Assembly: GCA_903821605.1 (NCBI GenBank)
Contig: CAIJLZ010000006.1
Span: 62,001-126,000 of the forward strand
Direction of reading: 5' to 3'
DNA length: 64,000 bases
Origin: an uncultured Sphingomonadales bacterium
GTDB taxonomy: Bacteria > Pseudomonadota > Alphaproteobacteria > Sphingomonadales > Sphingomonadaceae
Under the pieces are notes generated by a model that saw nothing but the letters and a program-made list of their open reading frames with translations, made no database searches and was not told the DNA's origin. Shown here piece after piece: positions 46,183 through 56,236 of this stretch (its first letter is position 1; every line of letters begins with the position of its first letter). Position numbers and translations under genes: made by a program.

Positions 46183-47799
46183 ATGTCCACTGCCATTTCC
46201 GCCAACAAGGCCGAACTGCTTGCCATCGCCGATGCGGTGGCCCGCGAGAAGCTGATCGACCGTGAAATCGTCATCGAGGCGATGGAAGACGCGATTCAGC
46301 GCGCGGCGCGTGCCCGTTACGGCGCCGAAAACGACATTCGTGCCAAGATCGATGGCCGCACCGGCGATATGCGCCTGTGGCGCGTCGTTGAAGTGGTCGA
46401 TCAGGTCGATGACTATTTCAAGCAGGTCAGCGTCGTTGATGGCGAAAAATTGCAGCCGGGCTGCACGGTGGGCGACTTCATCGTTGATCCGCTGCCCCCG
46501 ATCGAATTCGGCCGCATCGCGGCGCAGGCCGCCAAGCAGGTGATCTTCCAGAAGGTCCGTGATGCGGAGCGTGATCGTCAGTACGAAGAATATAAGGATC
46601 GCGTGAACGAGGTCATCACCGGTGTCGTCAAGCGCGTCGAATTCGGCCATGTCGTGGTCGATCTGGGTCGTGCCGAAGGCGTGATTCGGCGCGATCAGCA
46701 GATCCCGCGCGAAGTGGTGCGCGTTGGCGACCGTATCCGTTCGGTCGTGCTCAGCGTTCGTCGTGAAAGCCGTGGCCCGCAGATCTTCCTCTCGCGCTCG
46801 CACCCCGAGTTCATGAAGAAGCTGTTCGCGCAGGAAGTGCCGGAAATCTACGACGGCATCATCGAAATCAAGGCCGCCGCCCGCGATCCGGGCAGCCGCG
46901 CCAAGATCGGCGTGATCAGCCATGACGGTTCGATCGATCCGGTCGGCGCTTGCGTCGGCATGAAGGGCAGCCGCGTGCAGGCCGTCGTGCAGGAAATGCA
47001 GGGCGAGAAGATCGACATTATTCCGTGGTCGCCCGATACCGCGACCTTCGTCGTCAACGCGCTTCAGCCCGCTACCGTCAGCCGCGTGCTGATCGACGAG
47101 GAAGAGGGCCGGATTGAAGTCGTGGTGCCGGATGACCAGCTGTCGCTCGCCATCGGTCGTCGTGGCCAGAATGTCCGTCTTGCCAGCCAGTTGACCGGCT
47201 CGGCGATCGACATCATGACCGAGACGGACGCCAATGAGAAGCGCCAGAAGGAATTCGTGGACCGTTCCGCGATGTTCGAGCGTGAACTGGACGTCGATGA
47301 AACCTTGGCGCAGCTGCTGGTTGCCGAAGGCTTCGGTGAACTTGAAGAAGTCGCCTATATCGAGACCGCAGAACTCGCCGGGATCGAAGGCTTTGACGAA
47401 GAACTGGCTGCTGAATTGCAGAACCGTGCAGCGGAAGCGCTGGAACGTCGCGAGGAAGCCCATCGCGAGGAACGCCGTGGCCTGGGTGTCGAAGACGCAT
47501 TGGCGGGCATGCCGTATCTGACCGAGGCGATGCTGGTCACGCTCGGCAAGGCCGGGATCAAGACGCTTGACGATCTGGCCGATCTCGCCACCGACGAACT
47601 GGTTGCCCGCAAGGCACGCAGCGAGCCGCGTCGTGGTGATCGTCCCGACCGTGCCGATCGTCCAAGCCGCACCGAAGACAAGGGTGGCGTGCTCGGCGAA
47701 TTCGGTCTGAGCGAAGAACAGGGTAACGAAATCATCATGGCCGCTCGCGCCCATTGGTTCGAAGACGAGGGAGACGCTGTTGCGGACCCCTCGGCATGA
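46183..47799 (+). CDS. nusA: Transcription termination/antitermination factor NusA
   Basis: A 538-residue protein: N-terminal RNA-polymerase-binding domain, S1 domain ([19 protein letters not shown]), two KH domains ([18 protein letters not shown] and [16 protein letters not shown]), and C-terminal acidic repeats with helix-hairpin-helix ([18 protein letters not shown]). It controls pausing, termination and antitermination. The C-terminus contains an Arg/Asp-rich patch ([14 protein letters not shown]), then an acidic end. It overlaps the next gene by 20 bases. Confidence 0.97.
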   Translation: MSTAISANKAELLAIADAVAREKLIDREIVIEAMEDAIQRAARARYGAENDIRAKIDGRTGDMRLWRVVEVVDQVDDYFKQVSVVDGEKLQPGCTVGDFIVDPLPPIEFGRIAAQAAKQVIFQKVRDAERDRQYEEYKDRVNEVITGVVKRVEFGHVVVDLGRAEGVIRRDQQIPREVVRVGDRIRSVVLSVRRESRGPQIFLSRSHPEFMKKLFAQEVPEIYDGIIEIKAAARDPGSRAKIGVISHDGSIDPVGACVGMKGSRVQAVVQEMQGEKIDIIPWSPDTATFVVNALQPATVSRVLIDEEEGRIEVVVPDDQLSLAIGRRGQNVRLASQLTGSAIDIMTETDANEKRQKEFVDRSAMFERELDVDETLAQLLVAEGFGELEEVAYIETAELAGIEGFDEELAAELQNRAAEALERREEAHREERRGLGVEDALAGMPYLTEAMLVTLGKAGIKTLDDLADLATDELVARKARSEPRRGDRPDRADRPSRTEDKGGVLGEFGLSEEQGNEIIMAARAHWFEDEGDAVADPSA

Positions 47800-48577
47800 G
47801 CAGGCGGTAACGCCCCCCACGCTCCCGAAACCCCGGTCGAAACACCGGGGCCAGTCGGGTGATCGTGTCTCGAAAACGGACGAGGCGACCGGGAATGACG
47901 ATCATTCCCCGGAACGCCGTTGTGTGCTTTCCGGTGAACGAGCCCCGCGCGATCATCTGATCCGGCTGGCGCTTGGTCCGGATGGCGTCGTCGCGCCCGA
48001 TGTCCGTGCCAAGGCACCGGGCCGTGGGGCTTGGGTCGGCGTTGCGCAGGATGTGCTTCAGACTGCACTGGATAAGGGCAAGCTGAAGGGTGCACTCGCC
48101 CGCGCGTTCAAGACTAGCGCGATCATTATTCCCGACGATCTCGTCCAGCGGATCGAGGAGGCGCTGCGCAAGCAGGCGCTTGACCGCTTGGGGCTGGAGG
48201 CGAAATCCGGGACGTTGCTGACGGGTGCGGACCGCATCGCCGATGCCGCGCGCAAAGGGACGGTGCAACTGTTGATCCACGCCCGCGATGCGGGACTGGA
48301 TGGCAGGCGCAAGCTTGATCAGTTGTTGCGGGTCGGGCGCGATATGGAGGGCAGTGACCTGCGTGGCATGGTCGCACCGCTGTCGCGCGAACTGTTATCC
48401 ATGGCGCTGGGCCGCGAAAATGTGGTACATATCGCGATGATCGCTCCTGCTGCGGCGACCCGAGTTCAGGGTGCGCTTCAGCGGTGGCAAAATTTTGTCG
48501 GAAAGACTATGGGATCGGGCGAACCGGGAGATGCGTCTCCGGGTGAGTCCGGCGTTGATGTAAAGAATGAAGGATAA
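47780..48577 (+). CDS. YlxR-family (DUF448) RNA-binding protein with L7Ae-like domain
   Basis: A 265-residue protein. The DUF448/YlxR signature is ERRCVLSGERAPRDHLIRLALGPDG with KAPGRGAWV. The C-terminal half (KSGTLLTGADRIADAARKG, VQLLIHARDAGLDGRRK) resembles L7Ae/ribosomal RNA-binding domains. It is probably involved in ribosome or RNA metabolism. Start TTG 47780 has a strong GAGGGAGA 7 bases upstream and overlaps nusA by 20 bases; no in-frame ATG lies before the conserved domain. Confidence 0.88.
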   Translation: MRTPRHEQAVTPPTLPKPRSKHRGQSGDRVSKTDEATGNDDHSPERRCVLSGERAPRDHLIRLALGPDGVVAPDVRAKAPGRGAWVGVAQDVLQTALDKGKLKGALARAFKTSAIIIPDDLVQRIEEALRKQALDRLGLEAKSGTLLTGADRIADAARKGTVQLLIHARDAGLDGRRKLDQLLRVGRDMEGSDLRGMVAPLSRELLSMALGRENVVHIAMIAPAAATRVQGALQRWQNFVGKTMGSGEPGDASPGESGVDVKNEG

Positions 48578-48586
48578 AGCAGGCTC

Positions 48587-51166
48587 ATGAGCGACGATAA
48601 CAAGCCAAAACTCGGCACCCGAGCGCCGTTGGGCCTGAAGCGCACCGTGGAAACCGGACAGGTGAAGCAGAGCTTCTCGCATGGCCGTTCGAACACCGTG
48701 GTGGTCGAGGTCAAGCGTCGTCGTGTCGTCGGCAAGCCGGGTGAAGCGGGTGCGCCTGACGCCCCGGTCGCGGCCGAAGTCGAGGTCGTCACCCCGGTAG
48801 CCGCGCCTGCCGCCCCCGCGCCCCAGCCTCAGGCCGCCCGTCCGGCCCCTGCACCCCAGGCCCGTGCGACCCGTGCGCCCGCCGCCGGCGGCGACCTGAT
48901 GAGCCGTCAGGAATTGCAGGCCAAGCTACTGCGCGAGGCCGAAGAGGCCCGCATGACGGCGCTGGAAGAGGCGCGTCGCCGCGATGAACGCGCCAAGCAG
49001 GAGGCTTCCGAAGAGGAACGCCGCCGCGCCGAAGATAACCGCAAGGCAGAAGAAATTGCCCGCGAAGCGCCTGAACCAGTGGCGGTCGAAACGGAAACAT
49101 CTGCTGCCGAGCCTGCCGCGCCGGTCGCCGTGTCCGAGCCGGAAGCCCGCACCGCACCGTCGGCCAGCGATGATGGCCGTCCCGGCCATGCTGCGCGTCG
49201 TCCGGTTGGTGGTGCCCCCGCGCCTAAGCGCCCGGAACCTGCCCGCCCGTCGCGTGGCCGGGTTGATGATCGTCGCCAGTCAGGCAAGCTGACCGTCACC
49301 CGCGCGCTTGACGAAGAGGGCGGCGATGCCCGCGCTCGTTCGCTTGCCGCGCTGAAGCGCGCCCGTGAAAAGGACCGTCGTGCCCATCAGGGCGGTGGCC
49401 AGCAGGCCAAGCAGGTTCGTGACGTGCAGGTGCCGGAATCGATCACGGTGCAGGAACTCGCGAACCGCATGGCGGAACGTGGCGCTGCGCTGGTCAAGTC
49501 GCTGTTCAAGCTCGGCATGCCGGTAACGATCAACGCCACCATCGATCAGGACACCGCCGAACTGCTCGTGACCGAATTCGGCCACAACATTGTCCGCGTG
49601 TCGGATTCGGACGTTGAAATCGACAGCAATGCCGATGTCGATGCCGCCGAAACCTTGAAGCCGCGTGCACCGGTTGTCGCGATCATGGGCCATGTCGATC
49701 ACGGCAAGACCTCGCTGCTCGATGCCCTGCGCGGCACCGATGTGGTGTCGGGCGAATCCGGTGGCATTACCCAGCATATCGGCGCCTATCAGGTGACGAT
49801 GAAGGATAAGTCGAAGATCACCTTCCTCGACACGCCGGGCCACGAAGCCTTTACCGAAATGCGTGCCCGTGGCGCGAATGTGACCGACATTGTCGTGATC
49901 GTTGTGGCCGCTGATGATGGCCCCAAGCCGCAGACGGTCGAAGCGATCAACCATGTGAAGGCGGCCGGCGTGCCGATGATCGTGGCGATCACCAAGATCG
50001 ACAAGCATGAAGCCAATCCGCAAAAGGTGCGCGAACAACTGCTGCAATATGACGTGGTGGTGGAAGCGATGTCCGGCGATGTGCAGGACGTTGAGGTGTC
50101 GGCCAAGACCCGTGAAGGTCTGGATGAACTGATCGAGAAGATCCAGCTTCAGGCCGAACTGTCCGAACTGCGGGCCAATCCGGAACGCGCGGCCGAAGGC
50201 CGGGTGATCGAGGCGAAGCTCGACAAGGGTCGCGGCCCGGTGGCCACGATCCTCGTGCAGCGCGGCACGCTCAAGACCGGCGACATCTTCGTCGTCGGCG
50301 CGGAAAGCGGTCGTGTGCGTGCGATGATCGACGACAAGGGTCGCCAGATCAAGGAAGCTGGCCCGTCGATGCCGGTCGAAGTGCTTGGCTTGGGCGGCGT
50401 GCCGTCGGCCGGTGACACGCTGACCGTTGTCGAGAGCGAAGCGCGTGCCCGTGAGGTTGCGGCCTATCGTTCCGACCTGTTGACCAAGAAGCGCACGGGC
50501 ACTGGCCCGGCCTCGCTCGAAGCGATGTTCTCGGCGCTCAAGGAAAAGCAGGTTGTGGAATATCCGGTCGTCGTCAAGGGCGACGTGCAGGGTTCGGTGG
50601 AAGCCATTTGTTCGTCGTTGCAGAAGATCGGCAATGACGACATCAAGGTCCGCATCCTGCATTCGGGCGTGGGTGGTATCACCGAAAGCGATGTGTCGCT
50701 CGCCGGTGCATCTGGCGCGCCGATCCTTGGCTTCAATGTCCGTGCCAATGCCAAGGCGCGCGAAATTGCCGAGCGGAGCAAGGTTGCGCTCAAATATTAT
50801 GACGTGATCTATGACCTGCTCGACGATATCCGTGCGGGCATGGCCGGTGAATTGGGCCCGGAATATTTCGAAACGATCGTCGGTCGTGCCGAAATCCGTC
50901 AGGTCTTCCCGGCTGGCAAGCATGGCAAGGCAGCGGGCCTGCTCGTCACCGAAGGCTATATCAAGAAGAACCTGCGCGCTCGCGTTACCCGCGACGATGT
51001 CATCATCTACAACGGGTCGATCAGCAACCTGCGTCGCTTCAAGGATGATGTCGCGGAAGTCCGCGCTGGTCTTGAATGCGGCGTCACGCTGGAAGCCACG
51101 ACCGACATCAAGGCGGGCGACTTCCTCGAAACATTCGAGGTTGAAGAGCGCGCTCGGACCATTTGA
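48587..51166 (+). CDS. infB: Translation initiation factor IF-2
   Basis: An 859-residue GTPase. The N-terminal 280 residues are low-complexity (Ala/Pro, then charged [18 protein letters not shown], then Arg-rich). The G-domain has G1 GHVDHGKTS at about 368, G3 DTPGHE and G4 TKID. Domains II-IV follow, ending near [11 protein letters not shown]. It brings initiator tRNA to the 30S subunit. It lies 9 bases after the DUF448 gene, and its TGA overlaps the rbfA ATG by one base. Confidence 0.98.
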   Translation: MSDDNKPKLGTRAPLGLKRTVETGQVKQSFSHGRSNTVVVEVKRRRVVGKPGEAGAPDAPVAAEVEVVTPVAAPAAPAPQPQAARPAPAPQARATRAPAAGGDLMSRQELQAKLLREAEEARMTALEEARRRDERAKQEASEEERRRAEDNRKAEEIAREAPEPVAVETETSAAEPAAPVAVSEPEARTAPSASDDGRPGHAARRPVGGAPAPKRPEPARPSRGRVDDRRQSGKLTVTRALDEEGGDARARSLAALKRAREKDRRAHQGGGQQAKQVRDVQVPESITVQELANRMAERGAALVKSLFKLGMPVTINATIDQDTAELLVTEFGHNIVRVSDSDVEIDSNADVDAAETLKPRAPVVAIMGHVDHGKTSLLDALRGTDVVSGESGGITQHIGAYQVTMKDKSKITFLDTPGHEAFTEMRARGANVTDIVVIVVAADDGPKPQTVEAINHVKAAGVPMIVAITKIDKHEANPQKVREQLLQYDVVVEAMSGDVQDVEVSAKTREGLDELIEKIQLQAELSELRANPERAAEGRVIEAKLDKGRGPVATILVQRGTLKTGDIFVVGAESGRVRAMIDDKGRQIKEAGPSMPVEVLGLGGVPSAGDTLTVVESEARAREVAAYRSDLLTKKRTGTGPASLEAMFSALKEKQVVEYPVVVKGDVQGSVEAICSSLQKIGNDDIKVRILHSGVGGITESDVSLAGASGAPILGFNVRANAKAREIAERSKVALKYYDVIYDLLDDIRAGMAGELGPEYFETIVGRAEIRQVFPAGKHGKAAGLLVTEGYIKKNLRARVTRDDVIIYNGSISNLRRFKDDVAEVRAGLECGVTLEATTDIKAGDFLETFEVEERARTI

Positions 51167-51561
51167 TGACGACAACTGCCCAGCCGGAACGCTCCGTTCG
51201 CCTCCTCCGGGTTGGCGAACAGGTGCGGCACGTCTTGTCTGAAATCCTGATGCGTGGCGAGGTGCATGATGATGTCCTCGCCAAGCATCCGGTTTCGGTC
51301 ACCGAAGTGCGCATGTCGCCCGATCTGCGGCACGCGACGGTGTTTGTGAAGCCGTTGCTGGGGCGGGATGAGGAGGCGGTGCTGAAGGCGCTGCGGACCA
51401 ATACCGCCTATCTGCAGCGCGAAGTCGCGCACAAGGTGAAGACGAAATACGCGGCCAAGCTCAAGTTTCTGGCAGATGAGAGCTTTGACGAAGGTAGCCA
51501 TATCGACCGGCTATTGTCCAACCCGCATGTCGCGCAGGATCTCGACAAGGACGCGGGCTGA
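51166..51561 (+). CDS. rbfA: Ribosome-binding factor A
   Basis: A 131-residue KH-like protein: [20 protein letters not shown] at the N-terminus, [17 protein letters not shown] in the middle and [19 protein letters not shown] near the end. It binds 30S during cold-sensitive maturation. Its ATG overlaps the infB stop (TGATG). truB, the usual next gene, is not present; the following gene is a PfkB kinase. Confidence 0.96.
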   Translation: MTTTAQPERSVRLLRVGEQVRHVLSEILMRGEVHDDVLAKHPVSVTEVRMSPDLRHATVFVKPLLGRDEEAVLKALRTNTAYLQREVAHKVKTKYAAKLKFLADESFDEGSHIDRLLSNPHVAQDLDKDAG

Positions 51562-51726
51562 CATCCGCTGGTGCGCCGGCGCCAGCAGGCACTGGCCCCT
51601 CACATCCGCCCCGTGCCCGGCGCGCTAAGCGCGGTCAATCCTGCATTGCCAGCACCCGATGGGCGGATTAGAGAGCGGGCGGGCAAGCGACCTTGCCCAT
51701 CCATGTTCTTGCAACAGGAGTGCAAT

Positions 51727-52725
51727 GTGACCGCCCCCAGTCTGGATATTGTTGCCATCGGCAACGCCATTGTCGACGTGATCGCACAGGCCGATGACCA
51801 ATTCCTGCATGATGAGGGGCTCGCCAAGGGCGCGATGCAGTTGCTGTTCTCGCCGGAAGAGGCCGAGATGCTCTACGCCAAAATGGGGTCGGCGATTGAA
51901 GCGAGCGGCGGTTCGGCGGCCAATACTATCGCGGGTGTGGCGGCGCTGGGTGGCAAGACCGGCTTTATCGGTCAGGTCGCCAACGACCAACTGGGCCATG
52001 TCTTTGCCCATGATATTCGTGCGCTGGGCGTCGATTTCACCACGCCGGTGCGTGAGGGCAATCCGCCGACCGCACGTTGCCTGATCCTCGTCACCCCGGA
52101 CGGCCAGCGCACGATGAATACTTTTCTCGGTGCCTCGCAGTTTCTCAGCAGCAAGATGCTCGACAAGGGCCTGATCGAGCGCGGCGCGATTCTCTATCTC
52201 GAAGGCTATCTCTGGGATCCGGAAGAGCCCCGCGCCGCGATGCGCGAGGCGATGGCCATTGCCCGTGCCGCAGGCCGCAAGGTCGCCTTCACCCTGTCGG
52301 ACGGCTTTTGTGTGGATCGCCACCGCGAGAGTTTCCTCGACCTGATCCGGGGCGGCGAGATTGATATCCTGTTTGCCAATGAAGCCGAGATCAAGTCGTT
52401 GCATGAAACCCATGATTTCGAAGCTGCGGTCGAAGCGACGGCGGCCTATGTTCCGGTGACGGTGGTGACGCGTTCCGAAAATGGGGCCATCGCGATGGTG
52501 GGGGATCAGATTTATTCGGTCCCGGCTGACCCGGTTGAAAAGCTGGTTGATACCACGGGCGCTGGCGATCTGTTCGCGGCAGGCTTTCTGGCCGGCCAAG
52601 TGCAGGGGCGCAGCGTACAGGATTCGCTGGTCATGGGTGCAGTTTGTGCCGCCGAGGTAATCTCGCATTACGGCGCCCGCCCCGAAGCCGACATCGCGGC
52701 GCTGGTGGCGGCAAAATTGGCCTAG
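51727..52725 (+). CDS. PfkB-family carbohydrate kinase, adenosine-kinase-like
   Basis: A 332-residue ribokinase-fold enzyme. N-terminal substrate region GGSAANTIAGVAALGG (about 64-79) and C-terminal anion-hole motif DTTGAGDLFAAGF at 275-287 with catalytic Asp281. The overall pattern (DIVAIGNAIVDVIA start, LEGYLWDPEE in the middle) resembles alphaproteobacterial adenosine/ribonucleoside kinases; the substrate is inference. GTG 51727 has AGGAG at 51716-51720, better than ATG 51703. Confidence 0.88.
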   Translation: MTAPSLDIVAIGNAIVDVIAQADDQFLHDEGLAKGAMQLLFSPEEAEMLYAKMGSAIEASGGSAANTIAGVAALGGKTGFIGQVANDQLGHVFAHDIRALGVDFTTPVREGNPPTARCLILVTPDGQRTMNTFLGASQFLSSKMLDKGLIERGAILYLEGYLWDPEEPRAAMREAMAIARAAGRKVAFTLSDGFCVDRHRESFLDLIRGGEIDILFANEAEIKSLHETHDFEAAVEATAAYVPVTVVTRSENGAIAMVGDQIYSVPADPVEKLVDTTGAGDLFAAGFLAGQVQGRSVQDSLVMGAVCAAEVISHYGARPEADIAALVAAKLA

Positions 52726-52841
52726 CCTGGGGTTTCGAGGTTGTAATTGTCACGCGCTTGGCGGCCGATCGTCCACCCTGCGCCTCTCGTTACACCCACC
52801 CTTCGTTACTGTCACATCCACCCCTCGTCACATCCACCCCT

Positions 52842-52923
52842 CGTCACCCTGAACTTGTTTCAGGGTCCATCTCGGCGCGGTGTGGCGTGCGTCATGGGAT
52901 GCTGAAACGAGTTCAGCATGACG
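52842..52923. repeat. Dispersed palindromic intergenic element, copy 7
   Basis: CGTCACCCTGAACTTG-TTTCAGGGT on the left (ACCC subtype) and GATGCTGAAACGAG-TTCAGCATGACG on the right (ATGC subtype). It lies in the 385-base gap 52726-53110, together with two extra CCCTCGTCAC half-motifs just upstream (52822-52845) and a purine-rich repeat just downstream; no gene is seen in the gap. Confidence 0.88.
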
Positions 52924-52946
52924 AAGGGGGAGACGGGGGGAGAGGG

Positions 52947-53027
52947 AGCAGAAGGGGCAGAACAGGCAGAGGGAGCGGAAGAGGCAGAGCGGGCAGAAGA
53001 GGCAGAAGGGGCAGAAGAGGCAAAAGG
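52947..53027. repeat. Purine-rich 9-bp tandem repeat (9 imperfect copies)
   Basis: Units of the form GGCAGAAGA / GGCAGAAGG / AGCGGAAGA follow each other with a strict 9-base period. The plus strand is almost pure G/A with one C per unit. An open frame on the minus strand (repeating CLFCPF) is only a by-product of the repeat. Confidence 0.9.
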
Positions 53028-53062
53028 GCCGGGCCATGCCCAGCCAGCCTATCCATCCATGT

Positions 53063-53090
53063 CGTCATGCTGAACTTGGTTCAGCATCCA
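53063..53090. repeat. Dispersed palindrome, half element (copy 8)
   Basis: CGTCATGCTGAACTTGGTTC-AGCATCCA occurs without its partner half. It contains a complete ATGCTGAAC/GTTCAGCAT-like hairpin of the ATGC subtype. Confidence 0.8.
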
Positions 53091-53110
53091 CCCCCTCGGT
53101 CGCCGCAGGC

Positions 53111-53323
53111 TTAGCGTCGGGCGTGGCTGTCCGCATTGGGGGTGAGGCCGAGTTCCGCCAGTGGTTCGGTGGCCTCGCCACGGTTGGCCGTATCGCTGGC
53201 GTTGGCGGCGGCCATGTTGCCGTCGCGTTGGCCGTCTCCGAACATGGAAAAGATAGCGGCGCCCAGCACCACCACCAGAAATACGCTGGCCAAGCCTGTC
53301 AGCCCGATCCGGATGCGCCGCAT
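53111..53323 (-). CDS. Small single-pass membrane protein, unknown function
   Basis: A 70-residue protein: MRRIRIGLTG then a hydrophobic helix (LASVFLVVVLGAAIFSMF), followed by a polar, Asn/Ala-rich tail of about 35 residues ending ADSHARR. GGAGAAA lies upstream of ATG 53323. I do not recognise a family. Its 3' end is next to the repeat region. Confidence 0.6.
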   Translation of the reverse strand: MRRIRIGLTGLASVFLVVVLGAAIFSMFGDGQRDGNMAAANASDTANRGEATEPLAELGLTPNADSHARR

Positions 53324-53443
53324 GATGATTTCTCCGCCCGTCAAGAGACCGTTACCTGCTTGCACATATGGGCATGACCCCGTTGGACAGCAAGCTAGCG
53401 TCAGTCACACGCCTTGCCAAGCCAGCCTGTCGGGGAAGGGATT

Positions 53444-54427
53444 TTACATCCACGGCGCGAGCTCAAGCCCTTTTTCCCGCAGCCATTGCGGATTGTAGAG
53501 GGTCGAGAGATATCGGAAGCCACTGTCGCACAGGATGGTGACGATGGTGTGGCCCGGTCCCAATTCGCGGGCCAGCGCCATGGCGCCGGCGACATTGATG
53601 CCGGATGACAGGCCAAGGCACAGGCCTTCTTGTCCAAGCAGGGCATAGACCTGCGCCAATCCTTCGGCGTCAGCGATGCGGAACTGCGTATCGATCGGCG
53701 CATTTTCGAGATTGGCGGTGATCCGGCCCTGACCAATGCCTTCGGCGACGGACGATCCTTCGGCCTTTAGTTCGCCATGCGCATAATAATGATAAAGCGC
53801 CGCGCCATGGGGATCGGTCAGGGCGATGCGGATGTTCTCGTTAAACTCTTTCAGCCCCAAGCCGACGCCCGCGAGCGTGCCGCCGGTGCCGACCGCACAG
53901 GTGAAACCGTCGATCTTGCCCGCTGTCTGTTCCCAGATTTCGCGCGCGGTGCTTTGCACATGGGCGCGGCGGTTGGCGATATTGTCGAACTGATTGGCCC
54001 ATAAGGCACCGGGCGTCTCTTCGGCGATACGGCGCGAAGTGTGCACGAAATGACCGGGATTGGAATAAGGCGCGGCAGGCACCAGCACCAGTTCCGCCCC
54101 CAGCGCGCGCAGCGTATCCATCTTTTCCCGGCTCTGCGTTTCGGGCATCACGATGGTGGTCTTATACCCCTTGGCATTGCCGACAAGCGCGAGGCCGATG
54201 CCGGTATTGCCTGCGGTGCCCTCAACAATCATGCCGCCGGGCTGCAACAGGCCGCGTGCCTCGGCGTCCTCAACGATGAACAGCGCGGCGCGATCCTTGA
54301 CCGAACCGCCCGGGTTCATGAATTCACATTTGCCGAGAATCGTGCAGCCGGTGGCCTCGCTTGGGCCTTTAAGCTTCACCAAGGGCGTGTTGCCGATCAG
54401 GGCAAGGGTATCAGATGCGATGGTCAT
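53444..54427 (-). CDS. cysK: Cysteine synthase A (O-acetylserine sulfhydrylase)
   Basis: A 327-residue fold-type II PLP enzyme. The PLP lysine is Lys44 in NPGGSVKDR; the substrate loop is EGTAGNTGIGLA, and the phosphate-binding Gly loop is VGTGGTLAGV. CDSGFRYLSTLY closes the C-terminus. It forms cysteine from O-acetylserine and sulfide. The T-A-G-N-T-G loop is the variant seen in many alphaproteobacterial cysteine synthases; a cystathionine beta-synthase-like role is less likely since no CBS domain is present. Confidence 0.92.
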   Translation of the reverse strand: MTIASDTLALIGNTPLVKLKGPSEATGCTILGKCEFMNPGGSVKDRAALFIVEDAEARGLLQPGGMIVEGTAGNTGIGLALVGNAKGYKTTIVMPETQSREKMDTLRALGAELVLVPAAPYSNPGHFVHTSRRIAEETPGALWANQFDNIANRRAHVQSTAREIWEQTAGKIDGFTCAVGTGGTLAGVGLGLKEFNENIRIALTDPHGAALYHYYAHGELKAEGSSVAEGIGQGRITANLENAPIDTQFRIADAEGLAQVYALLGQEGLCLGLSSGINVAGAMALARELGPGHTIVTILCDSGFRYLSTLYNPQWLREKGLELAPWM

Positions 54428-54520
54428 AATGTCGTCAATAGCCGCGCCAGTCCCTGTCGGGCAAGCATCGAAGTCGTTCCCGCTTGACGTATGTGCGCAA
54501 ATTGCTCATGCGCTCATCCC

Positions 54521-54790
54521 ATGACTGATACGACCTCCGACGCCATGCCCGACCGTCTCTCGGTCGATCCACGCAGCCCCCATTTCAACGCCGAAGTTCT
54601 GCGCCGCGGAATCGGCGTGCGCTTCAAGGGGAAAGAGCGGACCGATGTTGAGGAATTTTGCCTGTCTGAAGGCTGGATTCGCGTGGCGCTTGCCCGCAAG
54701 ATGGGCCGCGATGGCCGCCCGCTGACGATCAAGCTGAGCGGCGAAGTTGAGGCATGGTACGAAAATCCGGCTGAAGCTGCGGGCGAATAA
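54521..54790 (+). CDS. DUF3297 family protein
   Basis: An 89-residue protein. The family core is PDRLSVDPRSPHFNAEVLRRGIGVRFKG, then VEEFCLSEGWIRVALARKMGRDGRPLTIKLSG. It has no signal or membrane segment. Function unknown; small conserved soluble protein in proteobacteria. ATG 54521 was chosen as it gives the family length. A tRNA gene follows 74 bases later. Confidence 0.85.
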   Translation: MTDTTSDAMPDRLSVDPRSPHFNAEVLRRGIGVRFKGKERTDVEEFCLSEGWIRVALARKMGRDGRPLTIKLSGEVEAWYENPAEAAGE

Positions 54791-54864
54791 GCCGCATCGC
54801 AAAATCGGTAAAATCGGCGTTGCATCCGGGCAAATGGCTCGCTAAAGCACCGCCCATAGTATGT

Positions 54865-54940
<76 letters not shown>

Positions 54941-54967
54941 TCTACTCCTGACATTGCCTGATTTGAC

Positions 54968-55004
54968 GCTAGGCGCTGTAAGCGCGTGATGTGGCGCGCC
55001 TAGC
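54968..55004. terminator. Inverted repeat downstream of tRNA-Ala
   Basis: GCTAGGCGC pairs with GCGCCTAGC (9 bp, loop 19) 27 bases after the tRNA. Possibly the terminator of the tRNA transcript. The rest of the gap to the SDR gene (297 bases) shows no gene. Confidence 0.4.
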
Positions 55005-55237
55005 GGTCATCGGGTGCCGCTGCACACCCGCCGTCCCGCGCTGTTCCTCCGACAAGTGATAGTTTGATTGGGGAGGAAGCTTCAGGCAGTTTCGTGCCAT
55101 AATTAAGTTCCTCCGGAACATATGCGATCAGGCGTGCCGCGCGCCGCAAGGCTGGGCCGCCAACAGCTGATCGTGCCGTCGCAATGACGGTGGATGGCGG
55201 GAATCACGGGCAGTTGATCATTTTTAAGGAGGAACAC

Positions 55238-56038
55238 ATGGGGCGTCTTGCAGGCAAAACGGCGATCATTTTGGGTGCGGCTGGCCGGGATAATATGGGG
55301 CAGGTCATTGCCCGCAGATATACCGATGAAGGCGCGCGCGTCGCGGTTGCCGGTCGCAACAAGGAAGAGCTGGAGCGCTTTGCTGCCGAGATCGGCGGCA
55401 TGGCGGTGCTGTGCGATATTACTGATCGCGATCAGGTGTTCGCCATGACCCGGACGGTCAAGGACAAATGGGGCCGGGTCGATATTGGGATTAACGCCAC
55501 CGGCTGGGGGTTGCTTGAACGGTTCGAGGATACGTCGGTCGAAACCCTGACCAAGATGGTCGATCTCCAGTTCAAGGGGCCCTATTATTTCTTCCAAGCG
55601 CTGGTCGAAGCGATGAAGTCGAATGACCCGACGGGCGGGTCGATCATCACCATCTCATCGGCCACGGCCAAGATCATGCTGAACGACCACGCCTCCTATA
55701 TGGGTTGCAAGGCAGGCATTGATCACGTCATCCGCGTGTTGGCGCATGAATTTGGCCAATATGGCATTCGCGCCAATTCGATTTCGCCGGGCCTGACTGA
55801 AACCCCGATGACCGCTGGTTCGACGGTGGTGCCGGGTCTTATCGATGCCTTCGTGGCGGGATATCCGTTGGGCCGCATCGGCACCAAGGACGACATTGCC
55901 GCTGCCGCCGTGTTCCTGGCATCGGACGAATGTTTCATGACCGGCGAGAATTTGCAGGTCAATGGCGGTCTCACGCTGCGCCGCAACCCGACCCGCGAAG
56001 AGGTTGAAGCCTCGATCATCGCGGCCTCGCAGGGCTGA
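55238..56038 (+). CDS. Short-chain dehydrogenase/reductase (SDR)
   Basis: A 266-residue Rossmann enzyme. N-terminal cofactor motif GAAGRDNMG (Gly13, Gly16, Gly21; a variant of TGxxxGxG) followed by AVAGR at 36-40, so NADP is possible. Active-site Ser140/141, Tyr154 and Lys158 (YMGCK) are present, with IRANSISPGLTETPMT after. The N-terminal motif with GRDNMG resembles the enoyl-reductase-like SDRs, but substrate is unknown. AAGGAGGAACAC is a strong ribosome-binding site before ATG 55238. Confidence 0.9.
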   Translation: MGRLAGKTAIILGAAGRDNMGQVIARRYTDEGARVAVAGRNKEELERFAAEIGGMAVLCDITDRDQVFAMTRTVKDKWGRVDIGINATGWGLLERFEDTSVETLTKMVDLQFKGPYYFFQALVEAMKSNDPTGGSIITISSATAKIMLNDHASYMGCKAGIDHVIRVLAHEFGQYGIRANSISPGLTETPMTAGSTVVPGLIDAFVAGYPLGRIGTKDDIAAAAVFLASDECFMTGENLQVNGGLTLRRNPTREEVEASIIAASQG

Positions 56039-56064
56039 TCTGGCCCCCGTCTTCTGATCTGAAC

Positions 56065-56100
56065 GGCACCGCGTCACGTTTTTCGGCCTGATGCGGTGCC
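56065..56100 (+). terminator. Hairpin downstream of SDR gene
   Basis: GGCACCGC / GCGGTGCC, perfect 8-bp stem with a 20-base loop that includes CGTTTTTCGG, 27 bases after the SDR stop. Confidence 0.4.
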
Positions 56101-56188
56101 TCCCAGTCCTGTGCCCCTCAACCTATGTCATTGTAAACCAACTGGCATGCCTTATGATGGCGCCTCAAGTTTCGAGGAGAGACGGCGC

Positions 56189-56236
56189 ATGGTCAGCAAG
56201 CGGCAACATGATCAAGTTACGGCGTGCCAGTTGTGA
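56189..56236 (+). CDS. 15-residue leader ORF coupled to the Hpt gene (candidate)
   Basis: ATG 56189 follows a strong GAGGAGAGAC ribosome-binding site and encodes MVSKRQHDQVTACQL, ending at TGA 56234-56236. The stop overlaps a GTG (56233) in the Hpt frame as GTGA. The Hpt gene itself has no ribosome-binding site. This suggests translation of Hpt depends on the leader. Alternatively the leader could be the remnant N-terminus of Hpt displaced by a frameshift. Confidence 0.45.
   Translation: MVSKRQHDQVTACQL

Noticed and set aside
45916-47820. 634-residue minus-strand open frame across nusA
   Set aside because: Antisense shadow of NusA with no recognisable domain.
49280-51175. 631-residue minus-strand open frame across infB
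   Set aside because: Pure antisense shadow caused by third-position G/C bias; composition (His/Asp/Arg-rich) is typical of such shadows and IF-2 on the plus strand is unambiguous.
52828-53037. 69-residue minus-strand frame with repeating CLFCPF
   Set aside because: Direct product of the 9-bp purine repeat; not protein-like beyond the repeat.
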